Below are positions 36,656 through 45,656 of a stretch of 64,000 bases of DNA, one piece after another (the first letter of the stretch is position 1; the number at the start of each line of letters is the position of its first letter). This DNA comes from Kolteria novifilia (GTDB lineage Bacteria; Planctomycetota; Planctomycetia; Kolteriales; Kolteriaceae), in contig CP036279.1 of the NCBI GenBank assembly GCA_007748055.1, forward strand, positions 6,138,001-6,202,000. Reading direction: 5' to 3'. The notes beneath the pieces were generated by a model. The model was not told where the DNA came from. It did no database searches and saw nothing but the letters and a program-made list of their open reading frames with translations. Made by a program: the position numbers and the translations under genes.

Positions 36656-37147
36656 CTACGAATTTGAATGGGCATTCCTGAGTAGCACGCAAGCTTCATC
36701 TACAATGTCACGTTGATATTCAGAGCGATGTGCTTCTGATGAGTCGTCCTCGTACTCACTCGCCAATCCTGCGAAGATGGCAAGCTCTTTCAGTTCCCGG
36801 CAATCGGTCCACAACTCCCACCAGATTCTTCGCGCACCTTCATAGGGTGACAGCGTCCCGTCGACTATCTGCTCGGCATACTTTCTAGCCAATATCCTCC
36901 GCGCAGCTACACCATCAGGAACGGTCGCAGGAGATTCACGGATAGATGCTTCCAACAATTCAAGCACGGCAACGCGCGAAACATCTTCGGGCAAGCTAGT
37001 GAATCTGGCAAGTATTGAATCAGGCATGTCATCGACTACTAGTGCCTCAATACTTCGTTTCACACCCTCAATGTCCGTCAGCCGAAGTAAGTACTCTGCA
37101 TAAATGCCGACCAATTTGTTGGGCAACGATTCGTTGTTTGTTGTCAT
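36656..37147 (-). CDS. Probable immunity protein of the HINT toxin
   Basis: A 163-residue acidic helical protein without signal peptide, encoded immediately after the toxin with a four-base overlap (its ATG 37147 overlaps the toxin stop as ATGA). Recognisable shape: YAEYLLRLTDIEG, ARRIWWELWTDCRELKELAIFAGLASEYEDD. Size, acidity, position and the lower G+C content all fit an immunity protein of a polymorphic toxin system. The specific immunity family is not known to me. Confidence 0.7.
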   Translation of the reverse strand: MTTNNESLPNKLVGIYAEYLLRLTDIEGVKRSIEALVVDDMPDSILARFTSLPEDVSRVAVLELLEASIRESPATVPDGVAARRILARKYAEQIVDGTLSPYEGARRIWWELWTDCRELKELAIFAGLASEYEDDSSEAHRSEYQRDIVDEACVLLRNAHSNS

Positions 37148-38250
37148 TGTATTTTCGTCTTAAACTCGACTCGCAGTCCCGTCAATAGATTCTGGCACCA
37201 ATGGATCTCGACCTTGCGGCCGTCATATAGTGTGCGGCTCGATCCTCCAACCTTCGCCCAGTCAGCGGCGTTCCCTCCATACGTATCCGCTAGTCGCTGA
37301 GCGTCTCGAAGAGTCCTAGAAGTACCGGCTCCAATCATCGGGATTGCAGTGCCGTGTAGGGCTTCTTCAAGCAACTCCTCTCCATGGACGAAGTCCTCGC
37401 CTCGGCGGAGTTGGTCCTTGAGGCCTTCGTAATTGGCCGCATTGTGTGCGGCATCTCGGACATAGTTGTTATGCACCAACGTCCCGACCGTGCCCACACG
37501 GTAGACGTGCTCGTTGTGGACTTCGAGGTTGTACACGGCCTCGGTTGAAGAGCGTGGCGTGATCGAGGCAACAGTGGTCCGACCGTGGAGGGTGTCGAGA
37601 GTTTCGCCTACTCGCAGCTTGCCGGCGGGAATGAACGGGTTGCGGTCGACGGACCAGTAGCGGTGATTGTCGGTGACGCCGGTGGCTTCGGGTTGGTTGG
37701 CGAGTCGAAGATCGACGATGTTGCCGGCGGCTTGGTGGATGAAGCGACCGGTGACGACGTTGCCGTCGCCTGGCTCAATCTCCGGACAGGGAGCGATAGC
37801 GGTGATGACGGCGGGACCATGAGCCCCCATCTCCTCCAGGTCGAGATGAATCGTGTCGCCGACCGTAGCCTCTTGAGCCTCGAGCCACGCCAAGGGCCGC
37901 AACAGCTCGATATCGAGACGGCCGCCGTCCGCTTTCGTCATCCAAAGGGTGACATGCCGCCATGTCTTGGCATCGGGCTCGGCCGTCGGTTCGACTTCGC
38001 TCCGGTCGGGGTTCGTGCCGACGACACGGTCGCCGAGAGCGACCTCCTCGATCGCTTTCGTCGGCAACTTCTCGGGCGTGACGGCCGCGACAGCCAGCGA
38101 TGCGGCGTGGTTGGCGCTGGTCGGCTGCGGACTTCGCATGCCGGCGAAGAAGAGGGAACCCGCGAGCGCCAGACAGAAAGCGACCCACGCGAAACGTCCT
38201 CGACCCCTCTTCGGACGTTCGAGCGTCTTTGCCGATGCACCATCGTTCAT
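37144..38250 (-). CDS. Polymorphic toxin with pretoxin HINT domain
   Basis: A 368-residue protein. I chose ATG 38250, preceded by AGGAG seven bases away; ATG 38286 has no ribosome site. A membrane segment (~21-38) is followed by a HINT domain (~60-260): IEEVALGDRVVG, TDNHRYWSVDRNPFIPAGKL and the end block VYNLEVHNEHVYRVGTVGTLVHNN. The C-terminal ~105 residues are the likely toxin module (ADWAKVGGSSRTLYDGRKVEIHW, ending RVEFKTK). HINT domains cut the toxin free; the usual N-terminal cysteine is not visible before IEEVALGD (the block reads AVTPEKLPTKAIEEV). A signal or anchor of this type suggests envelope delivery. The toxin family is not identified. Confidence 0.8.
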   Translation of the reverse strand: MNDGASAKTLERPKRGRGRFAWVAFCLALAGSLFFAGMRSPQPTSANHAASLAVAAVTPEKLPTKAIEEVALGDRVVGTNPDRSEVEPTAEPDAKTWRHVTLWMTKADGGRLDIELLRPLAWLEAQEATVGDTIHLDLEEMGAHGPAVITAIAPCPEIEPGDGNVVTGRFIHQAAGNIVDLRLANQPEATGVTDNHRYWSVDRNPFIPAGKLRVGETLDTLHGRTTVASITPRSSTEAVYNLEVHNEHVYRVGTVGTLVHNNYVRDAAHNAANYEGLKDQLRRGEDFVHGEELLEEALHGTAIPMIGAGTSRTLRDAQRLADTYGGNAADWAKVGGSSRTLYDGRKVEIHWCQNLLTGLRVEFKTKIQ

Positions 38251-38613
38251 GGACTGCTCCTGGTTCTCGTGAGTCTCTCTAGCCATGGGCGGTTTGTCAA
38301 GAATCCTGGGTGGTGGCTCGGCCGGTTCGACGTGGGCTGGCTCGACGATCGTCGTTGACTCATGGGGTTAAGCACATCTCGGACGGGACGTGCGAACTCG
38401 CGAACGGCACATGATCGTCGGCCAAGACCCGCCCTAACTGGCTGCTTCGCGACCAGGAAGCGACGAGCATGTCGAGTCGATCGGCGTGTGCTGCTTTTGC
38501 GGCCACCGAATCGGCGTTAGACTTGCATGAATGATGAAACAACAGCCCTCGTCGCCCCGCGGTACTCTATCATGGCGAGCATCCGCAACCCTCGACGCCC
38601 CATGGAGCCGAGC
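38251..38613. other. Divergent intergenic region between toxin and surface-protein genes
   Basis: About 360 bases with the leftward toxin promoter and the rightward promoter of the first giant surface gene. No gene or repeat family is recognised. Confidence 0.45.
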
Positions 38614-41595
38614 ATGAATCCGTTGAGTCCGCTTGCCAGCCGGGCGCTTGATCCCCTCTCGTCGCTGAAGAGGTTCTTCGGGAACGCCACCCGCCGGAGC
38701 GACCGTCGCGAGGTCACTCCCGGGCGTGCTCCGGCGATGATTGAAGCGCTGACCGAGCGCATCGTGCCGGCCACCTTCGTGCTCAATAGCTCCACGCTGG
38801 TGGTCACCTTGGCCGCCGACGAGTCGGTCACGCTCACGGCCACGGGGAACAATGATGCCTCCGATGGGGCTCAGCTTTCGCTCGACGGGACGACCTGGAC
38901 GGGAGTCGACAACGCACCCACCATCCTCGGCAACGGCGAGGAGGTGTTGCGATTCGCCAACAATGACAGGAACGTCACCCAAGTCGTGATCAACGGCGAG
39001 GCGAACAATGCCGTCACCCTCGCGGAGACATCCGCCCCCTTCGCGTCGGAGCTTTCGATCACGCTCGAGCAAGGCGACGCGATCACCAACTCAGGCGCGT
39101 TCGGCCTCCTCAACGACAAGTTGACGGTCGTCGCGTCCGGCGTCGACTTTACGCAGAGCCCCAATGGCGGACTCTCGCTGGGCGACCGGGCGCTTTTCCA
39201 GCTCGGCACGTCGGGCGACTTGCGTCTCGACTCATCCAACAACTTCTCGAACGGCCACCTCGTTTGGGTCGATGGCAACGATGTCGTCGTGGTCGATAAC
39301 GACAACGTGCAATTCGCTTCCTCGTTCATCAACGGCGACCTCGAGGTTCGCTCGGCCAGGGGCATCGCCGATGACGGCGGCGTCCACGTGTTGGGTACAA
39401 CGACGCTCGAAGCCGGAAGTGGCCAGAAGATCGACTTCGACCATCAACGCACCCGGTTCGTCGGCCCCGTCCACGCGACCACCGACGGAGGCGACGTCTA
39501 TCTCGAAATCCGCTCGGACGACCTGACCCTCGGGGCCGTCAATACCGATGGGGGGAGTGTCTATCTGTTGGGGAACAACATCTCCCAGACCGCCGCGATC
39601 GATACTTCCAACAACAACGGCACTGCGTTCGGCGACGTGGAGGCCTCCTCAAGCATTGGCGGCGACATCGTCCTCGACCATCCGGACAACCACTTCGACG
39701 CCGCGGGCGGAGCCCATGTCGTGATCGCCAACCTGGGCTCTGGCGCGTTCAACAGCCTGAGCGTCTTCACCAAGGGGGACCTCGATTTCATCGATGTCTC
39801 GGGGATCAGGATCCAGCATGAGCTTTCGCTCGGCGCTCAAGGCAGCGTGACGACCACCAACGGGCAACCACTGACGGCGTACGGACTGACGACCGTCACC
39901 GCCGGCGGCGCCGTGGACATGTACCACGCCAGCAAGCTGAACGAATTGGCGGTCTTCCAGTCGTCCGCGGACGCGATGGTGAAGGTGGGGCACTACGACA
40001 ACCTCACCTTCTGGGGCGAGGTCGCCGGCACGCTGCACGTGGAAGTCGGCCGGAATCTGATCCTGGGCGGCGGAGGCGATCTCACGCTGACCGGCGATCA
40101 AGACGCCTTCTTCGCCACCAATGAAACGATCGAGATCCTCGATACCACCGTCAACCTAGGTGGCGGCCGGTCGGAGTTTTTGATCAACGATGGCGCCCCA
40201 GTCGTGGTCACGTCGACCAACGGGACGGGCACCCTCTTCGTCGGTCGCGACGGCGAGGTCACCGTCAGTTCCGGTGGCAGTGTTCGCATCGGGGCGGGCT
40301 CGGTCCTCGCGGGAGAGGGCTACGTCAACGTCAGCAATGGCGGCGTCACCGTCGAGCCAACGGCAAAAGTGGGCGCCTCCGGCGAGGCCAGTCCGGACAA
40401 CTTGGGCATCAGTGGGGACCTGACCTTTGGCGCCGGGGCGATCTTCGTTCAAGAGATCGCCGGCACCAGATCGCGCGAGTTCGGCACCATGTCCGTCGAT
40501 GGCACCGTCGACATCACGAACGCCGACCTGACGTTCGACCTGGAGGGCTACACGGCTCAGATCGGCGATCGGTTCACGATCTTGGTCGCGACCAACCTCA
40601 CCGGCGGCTTCCGCAACCTCGACGAGAACAATCAGATCACCGTCGACGAGGTCACGTTTCAAATCACCACAACCACCAGCATGGTCCGTTTGGAAGTCGT
40701 CGCGGTCGCTCCGCCAAACCCGTTCGAGGGCATCGGCGTCTACCGCTCCTCGACCGCCGAGTTCGTCTTCAATACCAGCGACGTCTTCGACTTCGATCCG
40801 AATCAGTACTTCTCGGTCGTCTTCGGCAACCCCCGCGACAAGGGCTTTGTCGGGGACTTCACCGGCGATGGCTCGCCCAACGTGGCGGTCTATCGAGACT
40901 TGACCCTCTTTCTTCCCATCCCCATTCCGTTCGATGCGTTCTTCATCATCAACACCAGCCCGATCGACGACTTCGATCCGGACTCCTTCGTCGTCACCCC
41001 GTTCATCGGCGTCGGGTTCGAACAGCCCTTCGCGGGCGACTGGGATGGCGATGGCGACGACGATCTCGGTCTTTACCGCAACGCCACCGCCACCTACGTG
41101 GCCGCGAACCTACCGCCGATCGCCCCGAGGCAAACCGGCCTGGTCGGCTTCGACACGATTCGCAACCTAGTCTTCGGCAACCCTTCCACCGAGCAGAACC
41201 CCACCGACGCGCCGGCGGTGGGCCGCTTCAACGCTTCCTACGCGGCCGACCAGATCGGCTTCGGGTCCCAGGGAAGACTCTACATGGCGGACATCGACAT
41301 CGCGACGCTGCCGGCGGGGAACACCTCGATCGACGCTTACGCGATTCCCAGCCCGGAGTTCTTCGGGGCCACCGGCGATCAACAGCTCAACGGCCAATTC
41401 GCCGTGGATAGCACCGGCCTCGATCAGCGTGGCATTTTCCGCGCCGCCGCGGCGACCTTCTCGATCTCCTCGGGGAGTCAGCCGAACATCATCTTTGGAC
41501 AGGCGGGTGATCGAGCGATCGCGGGCAACTGGATCGGGCTCGATCTCCCGACCACCGAGAGCCAGATCGACCTATTTTTCGAGAACGACTCCTGA
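38614..41595 (+). CDS. Giant secreted beta-rich surface protein, paralogue 1
   Basis: A 993-residue protein. The start ATG 38614 is chosen by alignment with its paralogues and has GGAG eight bases ahead. The N-terminus SPLASRALDPLSSLKRFF is followed by IEALTERIVPATF, a variant of the planctomycete LEDRxVPA-type N-terminal segment. Residues ~65-690 are beta-rich, Asn/Asp/Gly/Thr-heavy repeats that look like a right-handed beta-helix (filamentous haemagglutinin type). Residues ~700-990 are FG-GAP-like repeats (GVYRSSTAEFVFNTSDVF, VGDFTGDGSPNVAVYR, GDWDGDGDDDLGLYR) with calcium-binding aspartates. Extracellular structural or adhesive role is inferred. Confidence 0.85.
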   Translation: MNPLSPLASRALDPLSSLKRFFGNATRRSDRREVTPGRAPAMIEALTERIVPATFVLNSSTLVVTLAADESVTLTATGNNDASDGAQLSLDGTTWTGVDNAPTILGNGEEVLRFANNDRNVTQVVINGEANNAVTLAETSAPFASELSITLEQGDAITNSGAFGLLNDKLTVVASGVDFTQSPNGGLSLGDRALFQLGTSGDLRLDSSNNFSNGHLVWVDGNDVVVVDNDNVQFASSFINGDLEVRSARGIADDGGVHVLGTTTLEAGSGQKIDFDHQRTRFVGPVHATTDGGDVYLEIRSDDLTLGAVNTDGGSVYLLGNNISQTAAIDTSNNNGTAFGDVEASSSIGGDIVLDHPDNHFDAAGGAHVVIANLGSGAFNSLSVFTKGDLDFIDVSGIRIQHELSLGAQGSVTTTNGQPLTAYGLTTVTAGGAVDMYHASKLNELAVFQSSADAMVKVGHYDNLTFWGEVAGTLHVEVGRNLILGGGGDLTLTGDQDAFFATNETIEILDTTVNLGGGRSEFLINDGAPVVVTSTNGTGTLFVGRDGEVTVSSGGSVRIGAGSVLAGEGYVNVSNGGVTVEPTAKVGASGEASPDNLGISGDLTFGAGAIFVQEIAGTRSREFGTMSVDGTVDITNADLTFDLEGYTAQIGDRFTILVATNLTGGFRNLDENNQITVDEVTFQITTTTSMVRLEVVAVAPPNPFEGIGVYRSSTAEFVFNTSDVFDFDPNQYFSVVFGNPRDKGFVGDFTGDGSPNVAVYRDLTLFLPIPIPFDAFFIINTSPIDDFDPDSFVVTPFIGVGFEQPFAGDWDGDGDDDLGLYRNATATYVAANLPPIAPRQTGLVGFDTIRNLVFGNPSTEQNPTDAPAVGRFNASYAADQIGFGSQGRLYMADIDIATLPAGNTSIDAYAIPSPEFFGATGDQQLNGQFAVDSTGLDQRGIFRAAAATFSISSGSQPNIIFGQAGDRAIAGNWIGLDLPTTESQIDLFFENDS

Positions 41596-42128
41596 GGACC
41601 AGGGCGAACAAGTGCAACCAAGAGGCTTCGCCCTATCGCCCGTTGACGACCGATTGCTCCCGTGAGAGGTAAGAGACGCCGCCCCATCCGTTACAACATT
41701 TCCCCCATAATCGTCCTCGCTCAAGGGACGGAGAGAGAGCGCCGTTTCCCGCCAGAATGGACGAGCGGCGAAAGAAGTCTCGCCAATTCGTCTTGACGAC
41801 TTCGTCTCGCAAGACCAAGCTACGTAGCTGGTATGCCCGAATGGGTTCGCGGATGGCCCCTATCCGTCCCGCAATCAAATGGGCATTTAGGATCGGTTCC
41901 GCAGGGCATGCGGAATCAGAGCGACTGAAATTCGCGCCGGCAAAGGATTTGCCCGTTGAGCAGCATCGACCTCTCACCCTCGGTGAATTCGATTCCCGTT
42001 CTCGACCATCCTTCTTCGGCGCGACATCCGCGTCCACAGTCCTGATCCCGTTGCGCATGCCAACCAATGTTCGGGTGTGATTCCGTCGTTGAGATGTGTT
42101 TTTCGTTTACTCCAGGGAGTATCAAGAC
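41596..42128. other. Spacer between the tandem surface-protein genes
   Basis: About 530 bases. A perfect eight-pair stem (AGGGCGAA at 41601-41608 with TTCGCCCT at 41627-41634) follows the first gene and could terminate or protect its mRNA, but has no T-run. The rest should hold the promoter and leader of the second gene; open frames in it read as noise. Confidence 0.5.
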
Positions 42129-45100
42129 ATGGCGTTGAGCCTACTCGCCAGCCGGGCGGCTGGTCCCCTCTCGTCCCTTCGCAAGTTCTTTTCGGCCGCG
42201 ACGCGCAAGAGCACCGTCGCCGACACGACTTTCGGCCGCGCGACGGCGGAAGTCGAAGCGCTGAACGATCGCATCGTTCCGGCTTCGTTCGGCCTTGCCG
42301 GCGGCAACCTGATCGTCGAGCTTGAAGCCAACGAGGCGCTGTCGCTCAAAACCATCGGTGATGCCGGCGCCGGCGCTGGTGGCGTGCTCAGCATCACCTC
42401 CGGTGGTTCGACGTTCAGCGGTACCAACGTACCCGACGAAGTCGTTGGTGATGGTCTCTCGCAGCTCCAGTTCGCCAACGATGGCGGCATCGACACTCTC
42501 ACGATCATCAGCAACCAGACGGGCACCAGCTTCAATATCGGCAATGCTCAGGATGGGGTCGGAACCTCCAAGAACTTCGAACTCGACCTCGACATCACCT
42601 TCAACGCCGGTGGAAAACTCACCAACGATGGGGCGTTCGCGTTCGATTCGACTTCCGACCTGCTCACGGTCGATGCCGATGGTGTGAACTTCACCCAGAC
42701 CGGCGCCGATGCGAGCCTGACCTTGCTCGAAGACTCCACGATCGACCTCGGAGAGACGGGCGATCTATCGCTCACCTCCAAGAACAACGATTTCGGCGGC
42801 CTCGGCAGTGACCTCACGCTCATCGTCAACAATGCGACGCTGGTTGACACCAACGACATTGTCTTCAAAGCATCGAAAGTGTCTGGCAACCTCGACGTCA
42901 CGGCGAACAAGATCTATGACGCTTTGAACGACGGCATCGTCGTCACCGGATCTTCCAACTTGGAAGCGACGGACGACAGTAACGTCAACGCGAAGGTGAT
43001 TCGCCTCAACGAGCCAAACACCTCCCTCCTCGGCCCGGTGAGCGCGACGGCGACCGGCAAGATCCAGCTCTGGACGCTCTCTTCCGATCTTCTTCTCGAC
43101 GAGATCACCTCGAACACAGGTCTGGTCGAACTCCGCGCCCAAAACATCTCCCAGACCGAAGGTGGTTTCATCGACACCACCAATGAGGACGATACGGTCG
43201 CCGGTGGCGTCAACGTCTCCTCCTCGACACTCGGCGACATCATCCTCAACAGCCCCGACAACAACTTCGACAGCGATCTCGGCGGCTTCTTCCTCGTCGA
43301 CGACGTTGCCGGATCCTCCATTTTCAACAGTGTCGACGTCTTCACGCAGGGTGATCTCGCCTTCGACAACGACAACGACGTCAACGGTCCCGTTCAGATC
43401 AAGAGCTTCCTCGGCTTGGGTGCGGAACTGGACGTCATCAGCGTCGACAACTCGCTGACCGTCTTCGGACTCACCTCGGTCACCTCCGGGGGCGAAGTTG
43501 GTCTTGGCGATACCAACAATGAGTTCAGCCAACTGAAGGTCGTCCAGACCGATCCCGAGTTGCCCGTCACCATCGGCGACGCCACCACGCTCAGCTTCTG
43601 GGGCTCGATCGCCGGCAAGCTGGATCTCGAAGCGCTCGCCACGTTGACGCTTGGCGAGGTCGCTCCGCTCGGACTGATGGAAGCGGGTGGAACTCTCACC
43701 GCCGGAGGCATCGAGATCCTCGACCAGCCGGTCGATCTTGGAACTGGCGAGACAGTGCTGGATGCCACCTTCAACACGCCCGTTGCGGTCAGCTCGCCCA
43801 ACTCCACGGGCGTGCTCTTCGTCGGTGACGGCGGCTCCGTCGAAATCCTGGACGGTGTCAAGGTCGGCGCCGGCAGCATTCTCGCCGGCGACGGCCTGTT
43901 CGACGTCGGTTCGGCCGGCATCGCCGTCGATCCGATGGGTACCGTCGCGGCGGCCAACGTGTCGCCTCTCGGCCTGATCACCCCCGGCAGCCTCGAGATC
44001 ACCGGCGACTTGGGCCTCGCCGAGGGTGCGATCTTCGGCCAGGAGATCATGGGCACCGCCGATGGCGAGTTCGACACCATCGCCGTTGATGGGACTGCCG
44101 ACATCACCGGCGCGACCCTGTTCATCGCCACCGAAGGCTACTCGGCCACGATCGGGGACACCTTCACGATCCTGACCGCCGACGTCGTCACCGGCACCTT
44201 CGGCAACTTGGACGAGAACGATCAGCTCACCGTCAACGGTGTCACCTACCAAGTGACCACCACCGCGACCTCGGTCGCCCTCGAAGTCGTCGCCGTTAGC
44301 CCGACGGTTCAGGCGGACGGCATCGGCCTCTATCGTCCTTCGGCCGCCGAGTTCGTCTTCAACACCAGTGACGTCTTCAACTTCGATCCGAACGCGTTCT
44401 TCACGATCGGCTTCGGCCAAGTCGGTGATCAGGGCTTCATCGGTGACTTCACCGGTGACGGCATCGTCAACGTCGCCCTCTACCGCGACGTCAGCGACAC
44501 CGAGCCTGGATTCTTCATCATCAACACCAGCCCGATCAACAGCTTCGATCCGGACGCCTTCATCACCACGCCGTTCATCGGCAACGGTGACGAGGTTCCC
44601 TTCGCGGGTGACTGGGATGGTGATGGTGACGATGACCTCGGTCTCTACCGGAACGTTGACGCCACCTACGTGACGATCAACCTTCCCGAGATCGCCCCGG
44701 GCCAGACCGGCGAAGTCGCTCTCGGCCTGACCCGCAACATCGTCTTCGGCAACCCGTCGTCGCCGACCAACCCGACCGATCCTCCCGCCGTGGGCAACTT
44801 CAACGCCGCCTACGCGGCCGATCAGATCGGCTTTGGTGCTCAGGGTACCCTCGACATGGCGGACGTCGACATCGCGACGCTGCCCGCGGGCAACTCCTCG
44901 ATCAGCGCCTTCTTCCAGCCCTCGCCGCTCGTCTTCGGCACCACCGGCGACGTTCAACTCAACGGCAACTACACCGCCGACGAGAATGGGCTCGATCAGC
45001 GTGGTCTCTACCGCAGCGAGTCGGCGACCTTCTCGATCTCCTCGGGAAGCCAGCCGAACATCGTCTTCGGTCTGGTGGGCGATCAAGGCTTGACCGGCAA

Positions 45101-45173
45101 CTTTGTCGGCCTGCCGCTCCCCGTCGTTCCGGCGACCGAGAGCCTGATCGACAGCTTCTTCGAAGAAGTCTAA
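42129..45173 (+). CDS. Giant secreted beta-rich surface protein, paralogue 2
   Basis: A 1014-residue protein with the same plan as paralogues 1 and 3. The N-terminus SLLASRAAGPLSSLRKFF, then VEALNDRIVPASF, precedes a long Asn/Asp/Thr/Gly beta-helix-like body (~60-720) and a C-terminal FG-GAP-like region (GIGLYRPSAAEFVFNTSDVF, GDFTGDGIVNVALYR, GDWDGDGDDDLGLYR) ending in SLIDSFFEEV. ATG 42129 has AGGGAG ten bases ahead. Codons look more uniform (GGT, GAC, AAC, ATC) than in the neighbours, as in highly expressed genes. A strong terminator follows at 45213. It could be a major envelope component; that is inference. Confidence 0.87.
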   Translation: MALSLLASRAAGPLSSLRKFFSAATRKSTVADTTFGRATAEVEALNDRIVPASFGLAGGNLIVELEANEALSLKTIGDAGAGAGGVLSITSGGSTFSGTNVPDEVVGDGLSQLQFANDGGIDTLTIISNQTGTSFNIGNAQDGVGTSKNFELDLDITFNAGGKLTNDGAFAFDSTSDLLTVDADGVNFTQTGADASLTLLEDSTIDLGETGDLSLTSKNNDFGGLGSDLTLIVNNATLVDTNDIVFKASKVSGNLDVTANKIYDALNDGIVVTGSSNLEATDDSNVNAKVIRLNEPNTSLLGPVSATATGKIQLWTLSSDLLLDEITSNTGLVELRAQNISQTEGGFIDTTNEDDTVAGGVNVSSSTLGDIILNSPDNNFDSDLGGFFLVDDVAGSSIFNSVDVFTQGDLAFDNDNDVNGPVQIKSFLGLGAELDVISVDNSLTVFGLTSVTSGGEVGLGDTNNEFSQLKVVQTDPELPVTIGDATTLSFWGSIAGKLDLEALATLTLGEVAPLGLMEAGGTLTAGGIEILDQPVDLGTGETVLDATFNTPVAVSSPNSTGVLFVGDGGSVEILDGVKVGAGSILAGDGLFDVGSAGIAVDPMGTVAAANVSPLGLITPGSLEITGDLGLAEGAIFGQEIMGTADGEFDTIAVDGTADITGATLFIATEGYSATIGDTFTILTADVVTGTFGNLDENDQLTVNGVTYQVTTTATSVALEVVAVSPTVQADGIGLYRPSAAEFVFNTSDVFNFDPNAFFTIGFGQVGDQGFIGDFTGDGIVNVALYRDVSDTEPGFFIINTSPINSFDPDAFITTPFIGNGDEVPFAGDWDGDGDDDLGLYRNVDATYVTINLPEIAPGQTGEVALGLTRNIVFGNPSSPTNPTDPPAVGNFNAAYAADQIGFGAQGTLDMADVDIATLPAGNSSISAFFQPSPLVFGTTGDVQLNGNYTADENGLDQRGLYRSESATFSISSGSQPNIVFGLVGDQGLTGNFVGLPLPVVPATESLIDSFFEEV

Positions 45174-45177
45174 GTCG

Positions 45178-45250
45178 CTGGGGCAACGCCCCAATGATCC
45201 TTGAATAACCGAAGAGCCGGGGCCATTCGCTCCGGCTCTTTCGCTTTCTT
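45178..45250 (+). terminator. Strong terminator after surface-protein paralogue 2
   Basis: A first hairpin (TGGGGC AAC GCCCCA, 45178-45192) is followed by AGAGCCGG (45213-45220) pairing perfectly with CCGGCTCT (45232-45239) and then TTCGCTTTCTT. The second hairpin shares its GAGCCGGxGC...GCxCCGGCTC pattern with the one at 55474-55497. Confidence 0.85.
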
Positions 45251-45424
45251 GTCATCGGAACATGTTTGAAGGGTCGGCTCGAAGAGGAGACATCACTCGA
45301 TACAGGCAGGCGGGAGAGCGACAGGCGAACGTCTCGCTTGGACAAGACGGCGCCCGATGTAGGTGATCCAGACCGGCACGTGTTGGAACGGCCGATCTCC
45401 CCAATCATCATACCGCAAGAGAAA

Positions 45425-45612
45425 CGTGGGTCTTCCAAGCATGCCCACGGCCAGCGTGGGTCTTTCAAGCATGCCCACGGCCAGCGTGGGTCTTTCAAGC
45501 ATGCCCACGGCCAGCGTGGGTCTTTCAAGCATGCCCACGGCCAGCGTGGGTCTTTCAAGCATGCCCACGGCCAGCGTGGGTCTTTCAAGCATGCCCACGG
45601 CCAGCGTGGGCA
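45425..45612. repeat. Family A array: six 30-bp units
   Basis: Units of 30 bp start with CGTGGGTCTT at 45425, 45455, 45485, 45515, 45545 and 45575. The core is ATGCCCACGGCCAGCGTGGG and the linker TCTTTCAAGC, differing from the 26501-26713 array at two linker positions. It closes with CGTGGGCATGGAACCCG. Almost all units are identical. It lies between the convergent surface gene and PP2C gene. Confidence 0.95.
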
Positions 45613-45656
45613 TGGAACCCGAACGGGAAACCTTTGATGAATCAACGAATCGGCGT

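Noticed and set aside
41757-42080. 107-codon open frame between surface genes 1 and 2
   Set aside because: Arg/Ser-rich, no ribosome site, no recognisable motif; more likely non-coding leader sequence.
42765-45194. Open frame of 809 codons on the minus strand opposite surface paralogue 2
   Set aside because: It is Val/Asp/Glu/Arg-rich with no domain and arises from the codon pattern of the real plus-strand gene, which aligns with two paralogues.
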